This document shows positions 33,709 to 42,298 of a stretch of DNA of 64,000 nucleotides, piece after piece. This DNA is from JAGQYP01 sp041392305. GTDB taxonomy: Bacteria > Bacteroidota > Bacteroidia > Flavobacteriales_D > Crocinitomicaceae. A program made the translations under genes and the position numbers. Numbering within the stretch: the first letter of the stretch is position 1; every line of letters starts with the position of its first letter. The notes below the pieces were generated by a model. It was not told where the DNA came from and made no database searches. It saw nothing but the letters and a program-made list of their open reading frames with translations. The stretch spans positions 1-64,000 of the forward strand of contig JAWKMJ010000009.1 of the NCBI GenBank assembly GCA_041392305.1, in the 5' to 3' direction.

Positions 33709-34786
33709 AGTGATCATTTCTGGTGGAGGTACTGGCGGACACATTTTTCCCGCCATTGCGATTGCCAATCGAATCAAGGAAGAATACCCTGATGCGGAAA
33801 TTCTCTTTATCGGTGCCGAAGGAAAAATGGAAATGGAAAAGGTTCCAAAGTCTGGATACAAGATTATTGGTCTCCATATCCGTGGTTTGTCGAGAAAATT
33901 ATCATTGGATCTCATCAAGTTTCCTTTTATGGTGATGAAAGCGGTGAGCAAAGCCAAAAAGATTATCAAAGATTTTGGTCCTGATGTAGTGATTGGAGTG
34001 GGAGGATACGCTTCTGCACCTACTTTACGTGCTGCAAACTCATTGGGAATCCCGACTTTAATTCAAGAACAAAATTCATTCGCAGGAAAAACAAATAAAT
34101 GGCTTTCGAAAAAGGTGAAAAAGATTTGTGTGGCTTATGACGGAATGGAGAAATTCTTCCCCAAAGAAAAAATCGTGATGACCGGAAATCCTGTTCGAAA
34201 AGAAGTGGTAACAATTGAAGGTAAAAGAGAAAATGGATTCAAGGCCTTTAATTTAGATCCGAATAAAAAGACTTTACTTGTGATAGGCGGATCTCTTGGG
34301 GCAAGAACCATCAATAAAAGTATTCTAGCTGCAAAGGATAGCCTATTGGAAAAAGATATTCAGATTATCTGGCAATGCGGTAAATTTTACATTGAGGATT
34401 ATCAAAAACTAGTACCAAATCATCCTAATATTTTTCTTTCAGATTTTATCTACAATATGGATGAGGCCTATGCTTGTGCTGATTTTATTGTGAGTCGTGC
34501 CGGAGCTATTTCCATTTCTGAATTGACCATTATTGGGAAACCGGTCATCTTGGTGCCTTCTCCAAATGTGGCGGAGGATCATCAAACGAAAAATGCCTTG
34601 GCACTCACCAAAAATAATGCGGCCCTTCTAGTAAAAGATGTGGATGCAGAAGCCAATCTAGGTAAGGAGATATTGAGTCTTTATCAAAATGAAGATCAAC
34701 AAAAAGAACTAAGTAAGAACATAAAAGAAATGGCCTTGGATCATGCTACGGATTTGATCCTGGAAGAAATTAAGCAAATCGTTTAA
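33689..34786 (+). CDS. murG: UDP-GlcNAc:lipid I transferase MurG
   Basis: A 365-residue GT-B enzyme that adds GlcNAc to lipid I, giving lipid II, at the inner face of the membrane. It has the N-terminal GGGTGGHIFPA loop, GVGGYASAPTL, the inter-domain EQNSFAGKTNKWL, and the second-domain IGGSLGARTIN and SRAGAISISELTIIGKPVILVPSP (UDP-GlcNAc site). It begins inside ftsW (20-bp overlap) and ends right before the GTG of murC, so three genes are coupled. Confidence 0.96.
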   Translation: MSSKLHKVIISGGGTGGHIFPAIAIANRIKEEYPDAEILFIGAEGKMEMEKVPKSGYKIIGLHIRGLSRKLSLDLIKFPFMVMKAVSKAKKIIKDFGPDVVIGVGGYASAPTLRAANSLGIPTLIQEQNSFAGKTNKWLSKKVKKICVAYDGMEKFFPKEKIVMTGNPVRKEVVTIEGKRENGFKAFNLDPNKKTLLVIGGSLGARTINKSILAAKDSLLEKDIQIIWQCGKFYIEDYQKLVPNHPNIFLSDFIYNMDEAYACADFIVSRAGAISISELTIIGKPVILVPSPNVAEDHQTKNALALTKNNAALLVKDVDAEANLGKEILSLYQNEDQQKELSKNIKEMALDHATDLILEEIKQIV

Positions 34787-36151
34787 GTGGAATTAAAGAA
34801 GTACCATAACATCTATTTTTTAGGTATCGGCGGAATCGGAATGTCTGCCCTGGCGCGTTATTTCCACAACCAAGGTTTTCAGGTTTCAGGCTACGATAAA
34901 ACGCCTTCTGAACTTACGGATGAATTAATGAAAGAAGGTATTCCAGTGGATTTTGAGGCGAAGTCGGATTTATCTTCTTTTTCACCGAATACTTCCTTGA
35001 TCATTTTTACCCCAGCCATTCCAAAGGATTTTTCTGAATTGGTTCATTTTCAAAATTCTGGTTTTGAGGTTTTGAAAAGGTCGCAAGTTTTAGGATTGAT
35101 TACAAGAAATTCAAAAGGAATCGGTGTGGCAGGTACGCATGGAAAAACAACAACTTCAACCATGCTTGCTCATGTGCTTCACGAGTCAGAATTAGGATGT
35201 AATGCCTTTTTAGGAGGAATTTCTTCCAATTATAATTCTAATTTGATCATTAATAAAGACTCCGAATACACGGTTGTAGAAGCAGATGAATTTGATCGAT
35301 CTTTTTTACAATTGAGTCCGTTTTGCTCCATTCTGACTTCTACCGATCCAGATCATTTGGATATTTATCAGGATGATGCAACAATTAAAAAGACTTTTCA
35401 GGAATACATCGATCTTACTAATGACTTAGGTTGTTGTGTAATCAAAAAAGAACTGGACTATCATTTTCACGGAAGGAATTTTACCTATTCGATACACGAA
35501 CCTTCAGCTGATTTTTTTGGAGAAAAGTTTAGATATGAAAACGGTAAATTCCAATTTGATATTCGAGACAATCTGAATGGAAATAAGATCAAAAATGTAG
35601 AATTAGGTCTGCCCGGAATCCACAATGCCGAAAATGCACTTGCTGTTTTCGCCATGTCAAAATTTCTGGATATTCCTGAAGCAAACATCCTGAAATCTTT
35701 AGCTTCTTTTAAAGGAGTGTACCGAAGATTCGACATTCACTTAAGAGCTCCAAAAGTCTATATTGATGATTACGCCCATCACCCAAAAGAAATTAAAGCT
35801 TTTCTAGAGTCTGTCCGCTTATTATTCCCAGGAAAAAGGGTGAGAGCAATATTTCAACCGCATTTGTTCAGTAGAACCCAGGATTTTATGGATGATTTTG
35901 CAGAAGAACTTTCCAAATCAGATGAGTGTTATCTCATGCCTATTTATCCAGCTAGGGAATTGCCTATTCCAGGAATTACAAGTGAAAAATTATTGGAAAA
36001 GATCCAATGTCCTGGAAAACTGGTACAAAAAGAAGATGTGCTGAATGAGATAAAAGACAATGATTTTGATGTGCTTCTTACCATGGGAGCTGGAGATATT
36101 GATCGATTTGTAAAACCCATAACGAATCAGTTGAAGAATGAAAAAGTTTAA
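34787..36151 (+). CDS. murC: UDP-MurNAc:L-alanine ligase MurC
   Basis: A 454-residue Mur ligase, the first to add a stem-peptide residue (L-Ala). The N-terminal FLGIGGIGMSALARY binds UDP-MurNAc, AGTHGKTTTSTML is the ATP loop, EADEFDRSFLQLSP and TDPDHLDIYQD form the central domain, and the C-terminal VYIDDYAHHPKEIKAFL is the MurC signature. The start is GTG at 34787 directly after the murG stop; no ATG is available before the nucleotide-binding strand. The end overlaps ftsQ by 14 bp. Confidence 0.95.
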   Translation: MELKKYHNIYFLGIGGIGMSALARYFHNQGFQVSGYDKTPSELTDELMKEGIPVDFEAKSDLSSFSPNTSLIIFTPAIPKDFSELVHFQNSGFEVLKRSQVLGLITRNSKGIGVAGTHGKTTTSTMLAHVLHESELGCNAFLGGISSNYNSNLIINKDSEYTVVEADEFDRSFLQLSPFCSILTSTDPDHLDIYQDDATIKKTFQEYIDLTNDLGCCVIKKELDYHFHGRNFTYSIHEPSADFFGEKFRYENGKFQFDIRDNLNGNKIKNVELGLPGIHNAENALAVFAMSKFLDIPEANILKSLASFKGVYRRFDIHLRAPKVYIDDYAHHPKEIKAFLESVRLLFPGKRVRAIFQPHLFSRTQDFMDDFAEELSKSDECYLMPIYPARELPIPGITSEKLLEKIQCPGKLVQKEDVLNEIKDNDFDVLLTMGAGDIDRFVKPITNQLKNEKV

Positions 36152-36932
36152 AAAATACATACCTTATTTTGGATGGAGCTTCTTCATTGTTCTACTTATC
36201 CTATTAATGGGATTCGTGAAAAAAGATCGTGAGGAAATGTTGCTGTCGAAGCCGGAAATTAAACTGGAGGCTCCAGAAAACATGGTCTTTCTTACTCAAA
36301 CTGATGTCTTAAATCGACTGCAAAACATGCATTTGGTTTGGGAAGATCAAAAATTCAAGGAACTGGATATCGATAAGGTAGAACTCGCATTAAATGGAAT
36401 GCCTGAAGTGAAGGCTGCCAAAGTGTTTTTCAGGTTAGATGGAAAATGGGAAATCAGCTGTGTGCTCCGAGAACCCATCGTACGATTAATCGATAGAAAT
36501 GGAGAGAGTTTTTATTTGGATTCTGATAAAAAGGTGATGCCAATTTCCAGAAAGTTTTCTGCAAGGGTAATCCCAATTACAGGGGAGTTTGAAAAATCCG
36601 ATTTTGAAGATGATGTAAACATAATTCACAATCAAACTTTGATAAATAAAAATATTGTGGATGAAGTCTATGAGTTATCCGATTATGTTTGTAAAGATGT
36701 AGAGTTGTCTTCTTTAATCACACAAATTTATTTGAATAAAGAGGGTGATTTTGAGTTGATTACCTTATTGGGCGACCAAAAAGTGATCTTCGGGAAAGCG
36801 GAAGACATACCTGCAAAATTTGAGAAACTAAAGTTGTTTTACAAATACGGGATCCCAAAAACAGGTTGGGATAACTATAAAGAAATTAACGTTCAGTACA
36901 AGGATCAAATCGTTTGTACAAAAAAAGAATAA
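36138..36932 (+). CDS. ftsQ: Cell division protein FtsQ
   Basis: A 264-residue bitopic protein: a short basic cytoplasmic tail, one membrane helix at ~9-27 (IPYFGWSFFIVLLILLMGF), and a periplasmic part with a POTRA-like start and the FtsQ-type strand pattern ending FEKLKLFYKYGIPKTGWDNYKEINVQYKDQIVC. In this phylum FtsQ is divergent; the assignment rests on topology and the conserved order murC-ftsQ-ftsA-ftsZ. It overlaps murC by 14 bp and ends just before ftsA. Confidence 0.88.
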   Translation: MKKFKKYIPYFGWSFFIVLLILLMGFVKKDREEMLLSKPEIKLEAPENMVFLTQTDVLNRLQNMHLVWEDQKFKELDIDKVELALNGMPEVKAAKVFFRLDGKWEISCVLREPIVRLIDRNGESFYLDSDKKVMPISRKFSARVIPITGEFEKSDFEDDVNIIHNQTLINKNIVDEVYELSDYVCKDVELSSLITQIYLNKEGDFELITLLGDQKVIFGKAEDIPAKFEKLKLFYKYGIPKTGWDNYKEINVQYKDQIVCTKKE

Positions 36933-36934
36933 CT

Positions 36935-38224
36935 ATGGCTGAAAATACAGTTGTTGTTGGATTAGATATCGGAACTACCAAAATCGCATGTTTGGTGGGT
37001 CGAAAAAATGAGCACGGTAAAGTTGAGATTTTATCTGTAGGTCAAACGGAATCGATTGGTGTAACTCGTGGAGTAGTCGCCAATATTGAAAAAACAGTGG
37101 CTTCTATTAAAGAGGCGGTAAGACTTGCGGAAGAAAATATCGACGAAGGACAGCTTAAAATTAAAGTGGTCAACGTGGGGATTGCGGGTCAGCACATTCG
37201 TTCGTTACAACACAGAGGTATCTATACAAGAAAAAACTCGGAAAACGACGAGGTTTCTCAGTTTGACATTGATCGTTTGATCGAAGATATGTACCAATTG
37301 GTGATGAAACCTGGAGAGGAAATCATTCACGTACTTCCTCAGGAGTATATCGTGGATGCTGAACAAGGTATCAAAGATCCTATCGGAATGTCGGGAGTGA
37401 GATTGGAAGCGAATTTCCATATCATTACCGGACAAGTGTCTGCTGCGAAAAACATTCAAAAATGCGTTTCCAAGTCGGGTCTGGAAGTGGATGAAATCAT
37501 TTTGGAACCAATTGCCTCATCAGAAGCCGTTTTATCTGAAGAAGAGAAAGAAGCGGGTGTGGTTTTGGTTGATATTGGAGGTGGTACAACAGATATTGCC
37601 ATTTTCCAAGATGGGATTATCAGACATACTGCAGTTATTCCTTTTGGTGGAAATGTAATTACAGAAGACATCAAAGAAGGATGTACGATCATGAAAAAAC
37701 AAGCTGAAAAGCTGAAAGTTAAATTCGGTTCGGCTTTGGCGAGTGAATCTCAGGAGAATGAAATTGTTTGTATTCCTGGATTGAGAGGTCGTGCACCAAA
37801 AGAAATTTCTTTGAAGAATTTGGCCAACATTATTCAAGCCAGAATGGAGGAAATTATTGAACATGTACACTACGAAATTCAAAATTCTGGATACGCGAAA
37901 AAGCTTATCGGTGGTATCGTGGTAACAGGAGGAGGTTCCCAATTAAAACACATCACCCAGCTATTCGAATATGTGACTGGAATGGATGCGAGAATTGGAT
38001 ATCCCAATGAACACTTAGCTGCGACAGCGAAATTCGACAATTTGACCTCACCAAAATACGCAACAGGTATTGGTTTAGTAATCAAAGGATTGGATAAATC
38101 TGAAAAAGTGGAAAGTGTAAAAGAAGAAACTGTGAAACAACACTCTAGAAAGAGAAGCTCTGGATTTTTTGATAAAATCATCAATAAATCGAAAGAGTTC
38201 TTTGAAGCTGGAGAGGAAGAATAA
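36935..38224 (+). CDS. ftsA: Cell division actin-like protein FtsA
   Basis: A 429-residue ATPase of the actin family that tethers FtsZ to the membrane. It starts GLDIGTTKIACLVG (phosphate-1 loop), contains VDIGGGTTDIAIF (phosphate-2) and VVTGGGSQL (adenosine), a 1C domain in between, and a C-terminal amphipathic helix (FFDKIINKSKEFFEAG) for membrane attachment. I chose the ATG at 36935, where the conserved MAENTVVVGLDIG begins; a more upstream ATG at 36914 would overlap ftsQ and add seven residues. Confidence 0.95.
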   Translation: MAENTVVVGLDIGTTKIACLVGRKNEHGKVEILSVGQTESIGVTRGVVANIEKTVASIKEAVRLAEENIDEGQLKIKVVNVGIAGQHIRSLQHRGIYTRKNSENDEVSQFDIDRLIEDMYQLVMKPGEEIIHVLPQEYIVDAEQGIKDPIGMSGVRLEANFHIITGQVSAAKNIQKCVSKSGLEVDEIILEPIASSEAVLSEEEKEAGVVLVDIGGGTTDIAIFQDGIIRHTAVIPFGGNVITEDIKEGCTIMKKQAEKLKVKFGSALASESQENEIVCIPGLRGRAPKEISLKNLANIIQARMEEIIEHVHYEIQNSGYAKKLIGGIVVTGGGSQLKHITQLFEYVTGMDARIGYPNEHLAATAKFDNLTSPKYATGIGLVIKGLDKSEKVESVKEETVKQHSRKRSSGFFDKIINKSKEFFEAGEEE

Positions 38225-38254
38225 ATTATAGCAAAACAAACAAACAACATAATT

Positions 38255-39835
38255 ATGAGTAACCTGGAATTCGATTTACCAAAAGATCAATCTTCGATCA
38301 TCAAAGTGATTGGAGTTGGTGGTGGAGGATCCAATGCGGTCAACCACATGTATAATCAGGGGATCAAAGGAGTGGATTTCATCGTCTGCAATACTGATGC
38401 CCAGGCTTTGGATGCAAGTCCAGTGCCTATCAAAATTCAATTAGGTGCCAGCCTTACAGAAGGTAGAGGTGCGGGATCTATTCCTGAAATTGGAAAGAAT
38501 GCGGCGGTAGAAAATATCGACGATGTAAAAGATATTCTATCAAAGAATACAAAAATGGTGTTCATCACTGCCGGAATGGGTGGTGGAACTGGAACAGGAG
38601 CAGGGCCAGTTATTGCTAAGATTGCTAAAGAAATGGGAATCTTAACGGTGGCTATTGTAACGGTACCATTTACTTTCGAAGGTAGAAAAAGAAGAATTCA
38701 AGCGGAAGAAGGGCTTGATAACTTAAGAAGTGAAGTGGACACTATTCTGGTAATCAACAACGATCGATTACGTGATATGTTTGGAAACTTGACTTTAGGA
38801 AATGCTTTCGAACAAGCAGACAACGTATTGACTTCTGCAGCCAAAGGAATCGCTGAAGTAATTTCGGTAACAGGAGCAATCAACGTCGATTTCAATGATG
38901 TAAACACGGTGATGAGAGATAGTGGTGTGGCCATTATGGGATCTGCCGTTGCGGAAGGTGAAAATAGAGCTCATGAAGCAGTTTCTAAAGCACTTTCGTC
39001 TCCATTATTAAATGATAACGACATCGAAGGAGCGAAATACGTTCTGTTGAATATCACTTACGGAGAAAAGGAGATCTTAATGGATGAAATCGCTGAAATC
39101 ACGGATTATATTCAAGATGAAGCAGGATCATCTGCAGATGTGATCTGGGGTCACGGAAAAGATGAAACTCTAGGAGAAGGAATTTGCGTTACTTTGATCG
39201 CAACGGGATTCCAATCGTCTCCAATTACTGGTTTCGAAAGAGCTCCTGAAAAGAAAAAAATGGTGCTTGAAGAAGAACCAAAAAAAGAAGAATCTATTCC
39301 TCAATCTGCAAATCAATGGTCAGAAACTTCTACAGAAGTAGAAAATTCTGTTGAAGAGGAAATGGAGTCAGAACCTTTCTTGAAGACGAAAGATGAGACA
39401 GAGGCAAAAGAAGATAAATCCTCCATGGAACAAGGAAGTTTCAATTGGAATTTAACTTCTAATGAGAATGCTTCTGAATCCACTGAAGAACAAGAAGAGG
39501 TAACTAGATATTATTTGGAAGATGATGAAACGGAAGAGGATTCACCTTCATTGAGTGTGCAACAACCAAAGACTGTATTGTCGCAAGAAGAGCAGCAAGC
39601 GAAATCTCAAGAAAGACTTAATAATATCAGAAATTATACGGATAAATTAAAGTCGGCTGATGGAGTGGATTCCTTGGAGTCAGAACCAGCTTATTTAAGA
39701 AAGAATGTCAATTTGGACGATGTGCCACATTCTTCTGAAAATAATATCTCAAGATTCACTTTGGGTGAAAATGACGAAGGAGATAGCACGGGTCTGAAAA
39801 GCAATAATTCATTTCTTCACGACAACGTAGATTAA
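38255..39835 (+). CDS. ftsZ: Tubulin-like division GTPase FtsZ with C-terminal extension
   Basis: A 526-residue GTPase forming the Z-ring. The core (1 to ~325) has GVGGGGSNAVNHM, the tubulin signature GMGGGTGTGAGP and NIDxN-type loops (NNDRLRDMF). Then follows a long acidic linker (~335-475, rich in Glu/Ser). The conserved FtsA-binding peptide (EPAYLRKN, residues ~477-484) is not the C-terminus: 40 or so more residues follow, ending NNSFLHDNVD. The core is normal; E. coli FtsZ is 383 residues. Confidence 0.95.
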   Translation: MSNLEFDLPKDQSSIIKVIGVGGGGSNAVNHMYNQGIKGVDFIVCNTDAQALDASPVPIKIQLGASLTEGRGAGSIPEIGKNAAVENIDDVKDILSKNTKMVFITAGMGGGTGTGAGPVIAKIAKEMGILTVAIVTVPFTFEGRKRRIQAEEGLDNLRSEVDTILVINNDRLRDMFGNLTLGNAFEQADNVLTSAAKGIAEVISVTGAINVDFNDVNTVMRDSGVAIMGSAVAEGENRAHEAVSKALSSPLLNDNDIEGAKYVLLNITYGEKEILMDEIAEITDYIQDEAGSSADVIWGHGKDETLGEGICVTLIATGFQSSPITGFERAPEKKKMVLEEEPKKEESIPQSANQWSETSTEVENSVEEEMESEPFLKTKDETEAKEDKSSMEQGSFNWNLTSNENASESTEEQEEVTRYYLEDDETEEDSPSLSVQQPKTVLSQEEQQAKSQERLNNIRNYTDKLKSADGVDSLESEPAYLRKNVNLDDVPHSSENNISRFTLGENDEGDSTGLKSNNSFLHDNVD

Positions 39836-39837
39836 TC

Positions 39838-40287
39838 ATGAGTTTAACTGAAAAAATCAATGCAGATATCAAGGCAGCCATGCTTGCTAAAGAAAAAGAG
39901 AAATTGGCTGCATTAAGAGATATCAAAGCAAAATTATTATTGGAAGCCACCTCTGGAAATGGAGAAGTTTCTGAAGAAGTCGAAAATAAAATCGTTCTGA
40001 AACTGCATAAACAAAGATTGGATTCATACCAATTGTACGTTGAGCAAGGAAGAGAGGATTTGGCGGCTGATGAAAAATTTCAAGCGGATATCATTGAAGC
40101 ATATCTCCCAAAAATGCTTTCAGATGATGAGGTGCGGAACGAAGTTCAAAAGAAAATTGCTGCCGTGGGTGCCAGTGGTCCGCAAGACATGGGAAAAGTA
40201 ATGGGTCCTATGTCTAAAGAACTAGCAGGAAAAGCTGATGGCAAAGTAATTTCAATGATTGTAAAAGAAGAATTGGGTAAACTATAG
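39838..40287 (+). CDS. GatB/YqeY domain-containing protein
   Basis: A 149-residue protein that is a stand-alone YqeY domain, related to the C-terminal tRNA-binding domain of GatB. It begins LTEKINADIKAAMLAKEKEKLAALRDIKAKLL and ends GKVMGPMSKELAGKADGKVISMIVKEEL, both typical. Proposed to act on tRNA-dependent amidation, but stand-alone copies lack a proven role. It starts 2 bp after ftsZ and closes the dcw operon; a hairpin terminator follows. Confidence 0.9.
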   Translation: MSLTEKINADIKAAMLAKEKEKLAALRDIKAKLLLEATSGNGEVSEEVENKIVLKLHKQRLDSYQLYVEQGREDLAADEKFQADIIEAYLPKMLSDDEVRNEVQKKIAAVGASGPQDMGKVMGPMSKELAGKADGKVISMIVKEELGKL

Positions 40288-40310
40288 TTTTTCTGTTTCG
40301 TTTGTTTTGA

Positions 40311-40337
40311 AAAGCGGCTTTTGGGTCGCTTTTTTTA
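40311..40337 (+). terminator. Terminator at the end of the dcw operon
   Basis: AAAGCG pairs with CGCTTT over a 10-nt loop, followed by seven T. It is the first clear terminator since mraZ. Confidence 0.75.
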
Positions 40338-40347
40338 ATTAATACTA

Positions 40348-40375
40348 TTGTAAATCAGCAAGATTCCTATCTTTG
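40348..40375 (+). promoter_or_regulatory. Promoter of the LolA-like lipoprotein gene
   Basis: TTG (40348-40350), 17 nt, TATCTTTG (40368-40375), an exact TAnnTTTG. It ends 24 nt before the ATG at 40400. It supports that start over the TTG at 40373, which would lie inside the promoter. Confidence 0.65.
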
Positions 40376-40399
40376 CTGAAAATTGCAAAGCATTGTTGT

Positions 40400-41158
40400 A
40401 TGTATAAAAGTTGGATCACCTTTATAGGAGTATTTATTCTTCTTGCTTCTTGTTCGAGTGAAGAGAAGAAAACTGAGCAAAATCAAGAACTTCCTCCACC
40501 AAAAGAAATGTTTCTGGATAAAAATGCAGAAGAAATTTTGGATAAATTAACTTCCAAAATCGGAGAACTGAATTCCTGTTCATTCACTCTTCATTCTGCT
40601 GAGTTAGAAGCTGGTGATACGGTCTTTCAACCAACCAAGGAATTTGATATCTATTTTAGCGATTCGAATAAATTACATTTGCACTGTAGAGCAATCGATA
40701 AAGAATATGGGGTTTGGTATAATGGGAGTTCTTTAGAGTCCTACAATTATTTAAACCATACCTATGATTCTCTTTCTGCTCCATCTTCAACTTTGGGGAT
40801 GATTACCAAACTAAATGAAGAAAAAGGACTGAAATTCCCTGCCGCGGATTTTTTCTATCCAACTTTGACCGACGATTTAATTCAGTTTTCAGACTCGATT
40901 ATTTACCTAGGAGATACCACAATTTTAGAGGTTCCTTTGGATGTAATTTTAGCTAAAAATAAAGAAACAGACGTTTACATTTTTATCAATAAGAATGAAA
41001 ATTTGCCCGGAGGATTATTCATAAGATACAATGCAACAGGTGAGAAATATAAATCCATGTTCAAAAATTGGCAATTGGATCCAAAATTACCAGAAAGTAT
41101 GTTTGAATTTAGTCCCCCTGCTGATGCGGTAAATGAACCTCTTAAAAAATTGTCATGA
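40400..41158 (+). CDS. Lipoprotein, LolA/DUF2092-like
   Basis: A 252-residue lipoprotein (signal ending LLASC, about residues 14-18) with a Pro/Gln-rich linker and then a domain of antiparallel strands: LNSCSFTLHSAELEAGDTVFQP, FDIYFSDSNKLHLHCRA, YGVWYNGSSLESYN, ending PESMFEFSPPADAVNEP. The final PESMFEFSPP strand and the predicted half-barrel resemble the DUF2092/LolA-LolB superfamily that carries or senses lipid. The Cys of the lipobox anchors it to a membrane. It overlaps the next gene by 4 bp (ATGA). Confidence 0.75.
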   Translation: MYKSWITFIGVFILLASCSSEEKKTEQNQELPPPKEMFLDKNAEEILDKLTSKIGELNSCSFTLHSAELEAGDTVFQPTKEFDIYFSDSNKLHLHCRAIDKEYGVWYNGSSLESYNYLNHTYDSLSAPSSTLGMITKLNEEKGLKFPAADFFYPTLTDDLIQFSDSIIYLGDTTILEVPLDVILAKNKETDVYIFINKNENLPGGLFIRYNATGEKYKSMFKNWQLDPKLPESMFEFSPPADAVNEPLKKLS

Positions 41159-42135
41159 TGAAAATATCTATTAGTATAAGTTTGATTCTTTCGCTTTTTC
41201 TTATTGTAGAAACAAATTTCACGTTGGCTCAAAGATTTGGCCATGGTGGAGGTGATCGAAGTGGAGGTGGATTTTCCCGTCCCGCTGGTGGTGGTGGAGG
41301 TGTCTCCCGACCTGCTGGAGGAAATGTGAATGGTGGTTCTTTCAAGGCCCCAAACCGAACTCCAAGCCAAAATTTTCAAAAACCAGCCAATAATAATATC
41401 CACTCTAAACCGAATGTGAAGCCGGCAAATCCCTCAACACCTAATCGTGGCGGTTCAAATATTCAAAGACCGGTGAATAATGGAAATGTCAGACCAGCTA
41501 ATGGAGGAAATTCCAGACCTGTGAACAATGGTAATGTCGGCAATAAGGTGAATATCAACAACAAGAATGTCAATGTGAATAGAAATGTGAATGTGAATCG
41601 AAATGTGCATGTCAATGTGCATCATTCCAATCACTATTATAATGGCTATCGTGGATATCGCCCTTATTATTATCACCCGTACAGACCATTTTACTATGGT
41701 ACATTTTGGCATCCGGTTGGCTTTGTACTAACTACTATGGTGGCTACTGCTGTAATAGTTGAATTAAATAATCAGAAGTATTATTATAATGAAGGGGTCT
41801 ATTATGTCGAGAAAAACAATCAGTACACAGTGGTTGAAGCTCCGATAAATATCACAATAAATGAAATGCCAAATGGTTATGAAACAATTACCCTAAATGA
41901 GAAGGAGTATTTATACTTTGGTGGCGTGTTCTATGAAAAAAATGATAAAGGGTTTACTGTGGTTGAAGCTCCTGATGGAGCCGTTGTTACCAATATTCCT
42001 GAAGGAGGTGAGGAACAGGAAATCGAAGATCAAATTTATGTTTATTACAACGGAACTTATTTTCAGCCCATCGCACAAAATGGTAAGGATGTTTATCAAG
42101 TCGTGAAAATGGAACCTGTTGAAGGAAATAAGTAA
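41155..42135 (+). CDS. Secreted low-complexity protein with three C-terminal repeats (DUF6515-like)
   Basis: A 326-residue exported protein: signal peptide ~1-25, a Gly/Arg/Pro/Asn-rich low-complexity region (~30-140, with an alternating Asn/Val stretch such as NVNVNRNVNVNRNVHVN), a Tyr/His/Arg segment (YRGYRPYYYHPYRPFYYG), one hydrophobic helix (FVLTTMVATAVIVEL), then three ~40-residue repeats starting YYYNEGVYYVEK, YLYFGGVFYEKN and VYYNGTYFQP, two of them with TVVEAP. It fits the DUF6515 family; the role is unknown but the surface location is clear. The start overlaps the previous stop; three more genes follow in the same run. Confidence 0.78.
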   Translation: MMKISISISLILSLFLIVETNFTLAQRFGHGGGDRSGGGFSRPAGGGGGVSRPAGGNVNGGSFKAPNRTPSQNFQKPANNNIHSKPNVKPANPSTPNRGGSNIQRPVNNGNVRPANGGNSRPVNNGNVGNKVNINNKNVNVNRNVNVNRNVHVNVHHSNHYYNGYRGYRPYYYHPYRPFYYGTFWHPVGFVLTTMVATAVIVELNNQKYYYNEGVYYVEKNNQYTVVEAPINITINEMPNGYETITLNEKEYLYFGGVFYEKNDKGFTVVEAPDGAVVTNIPEGGEEQEIEDQIYVYYNGTYFQPIAQNGKDVYQVVKMEPVEGNK

Positions 42136-42136
42136 G

Positions 42137-42298
42137 ATGGATAAATCGAATCAAATAGGAAATTTTGTCTTTGCCGGATGTATGTTCGTTGGTGGAGGAG
42201 TTGGATTTTATACGAATAATTTAGTTGCTGGTGGAGCAATTGGGATGGGAGTGGGATTTATTGCCAGAGCCATCATTCTATCCAAGCATAAAGATTAA
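42137..42298 (+). CDS. Small 53-residue two-helix membrane protein
   Basis: The start ATG at 42137 lies 1 bp after the stop of the DUF6515-like gene, and the stop TAA is directly followed by the next gene ATG at 42299. The protein begins MDKSNQIGNFVFAGCMF and ends AIILSKHKD. It has two short Gly-rich hydrophobic stretches (GNFVFAGCMFVGGGVGFY and AGGAIGMGVGFIARAIIL) with an Asn-rich turn, so a hairpin in the inner membrane is likely. The exact spacing to both neighbours argues that it is a real, translated gene in this operon. No family is recognised. Confidence 0.75.
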   Translation: MDKSNQIGNFVFAGCMFVGGGVGFYTNNLVAGGAIGMGVGFIARAIILSKHKD

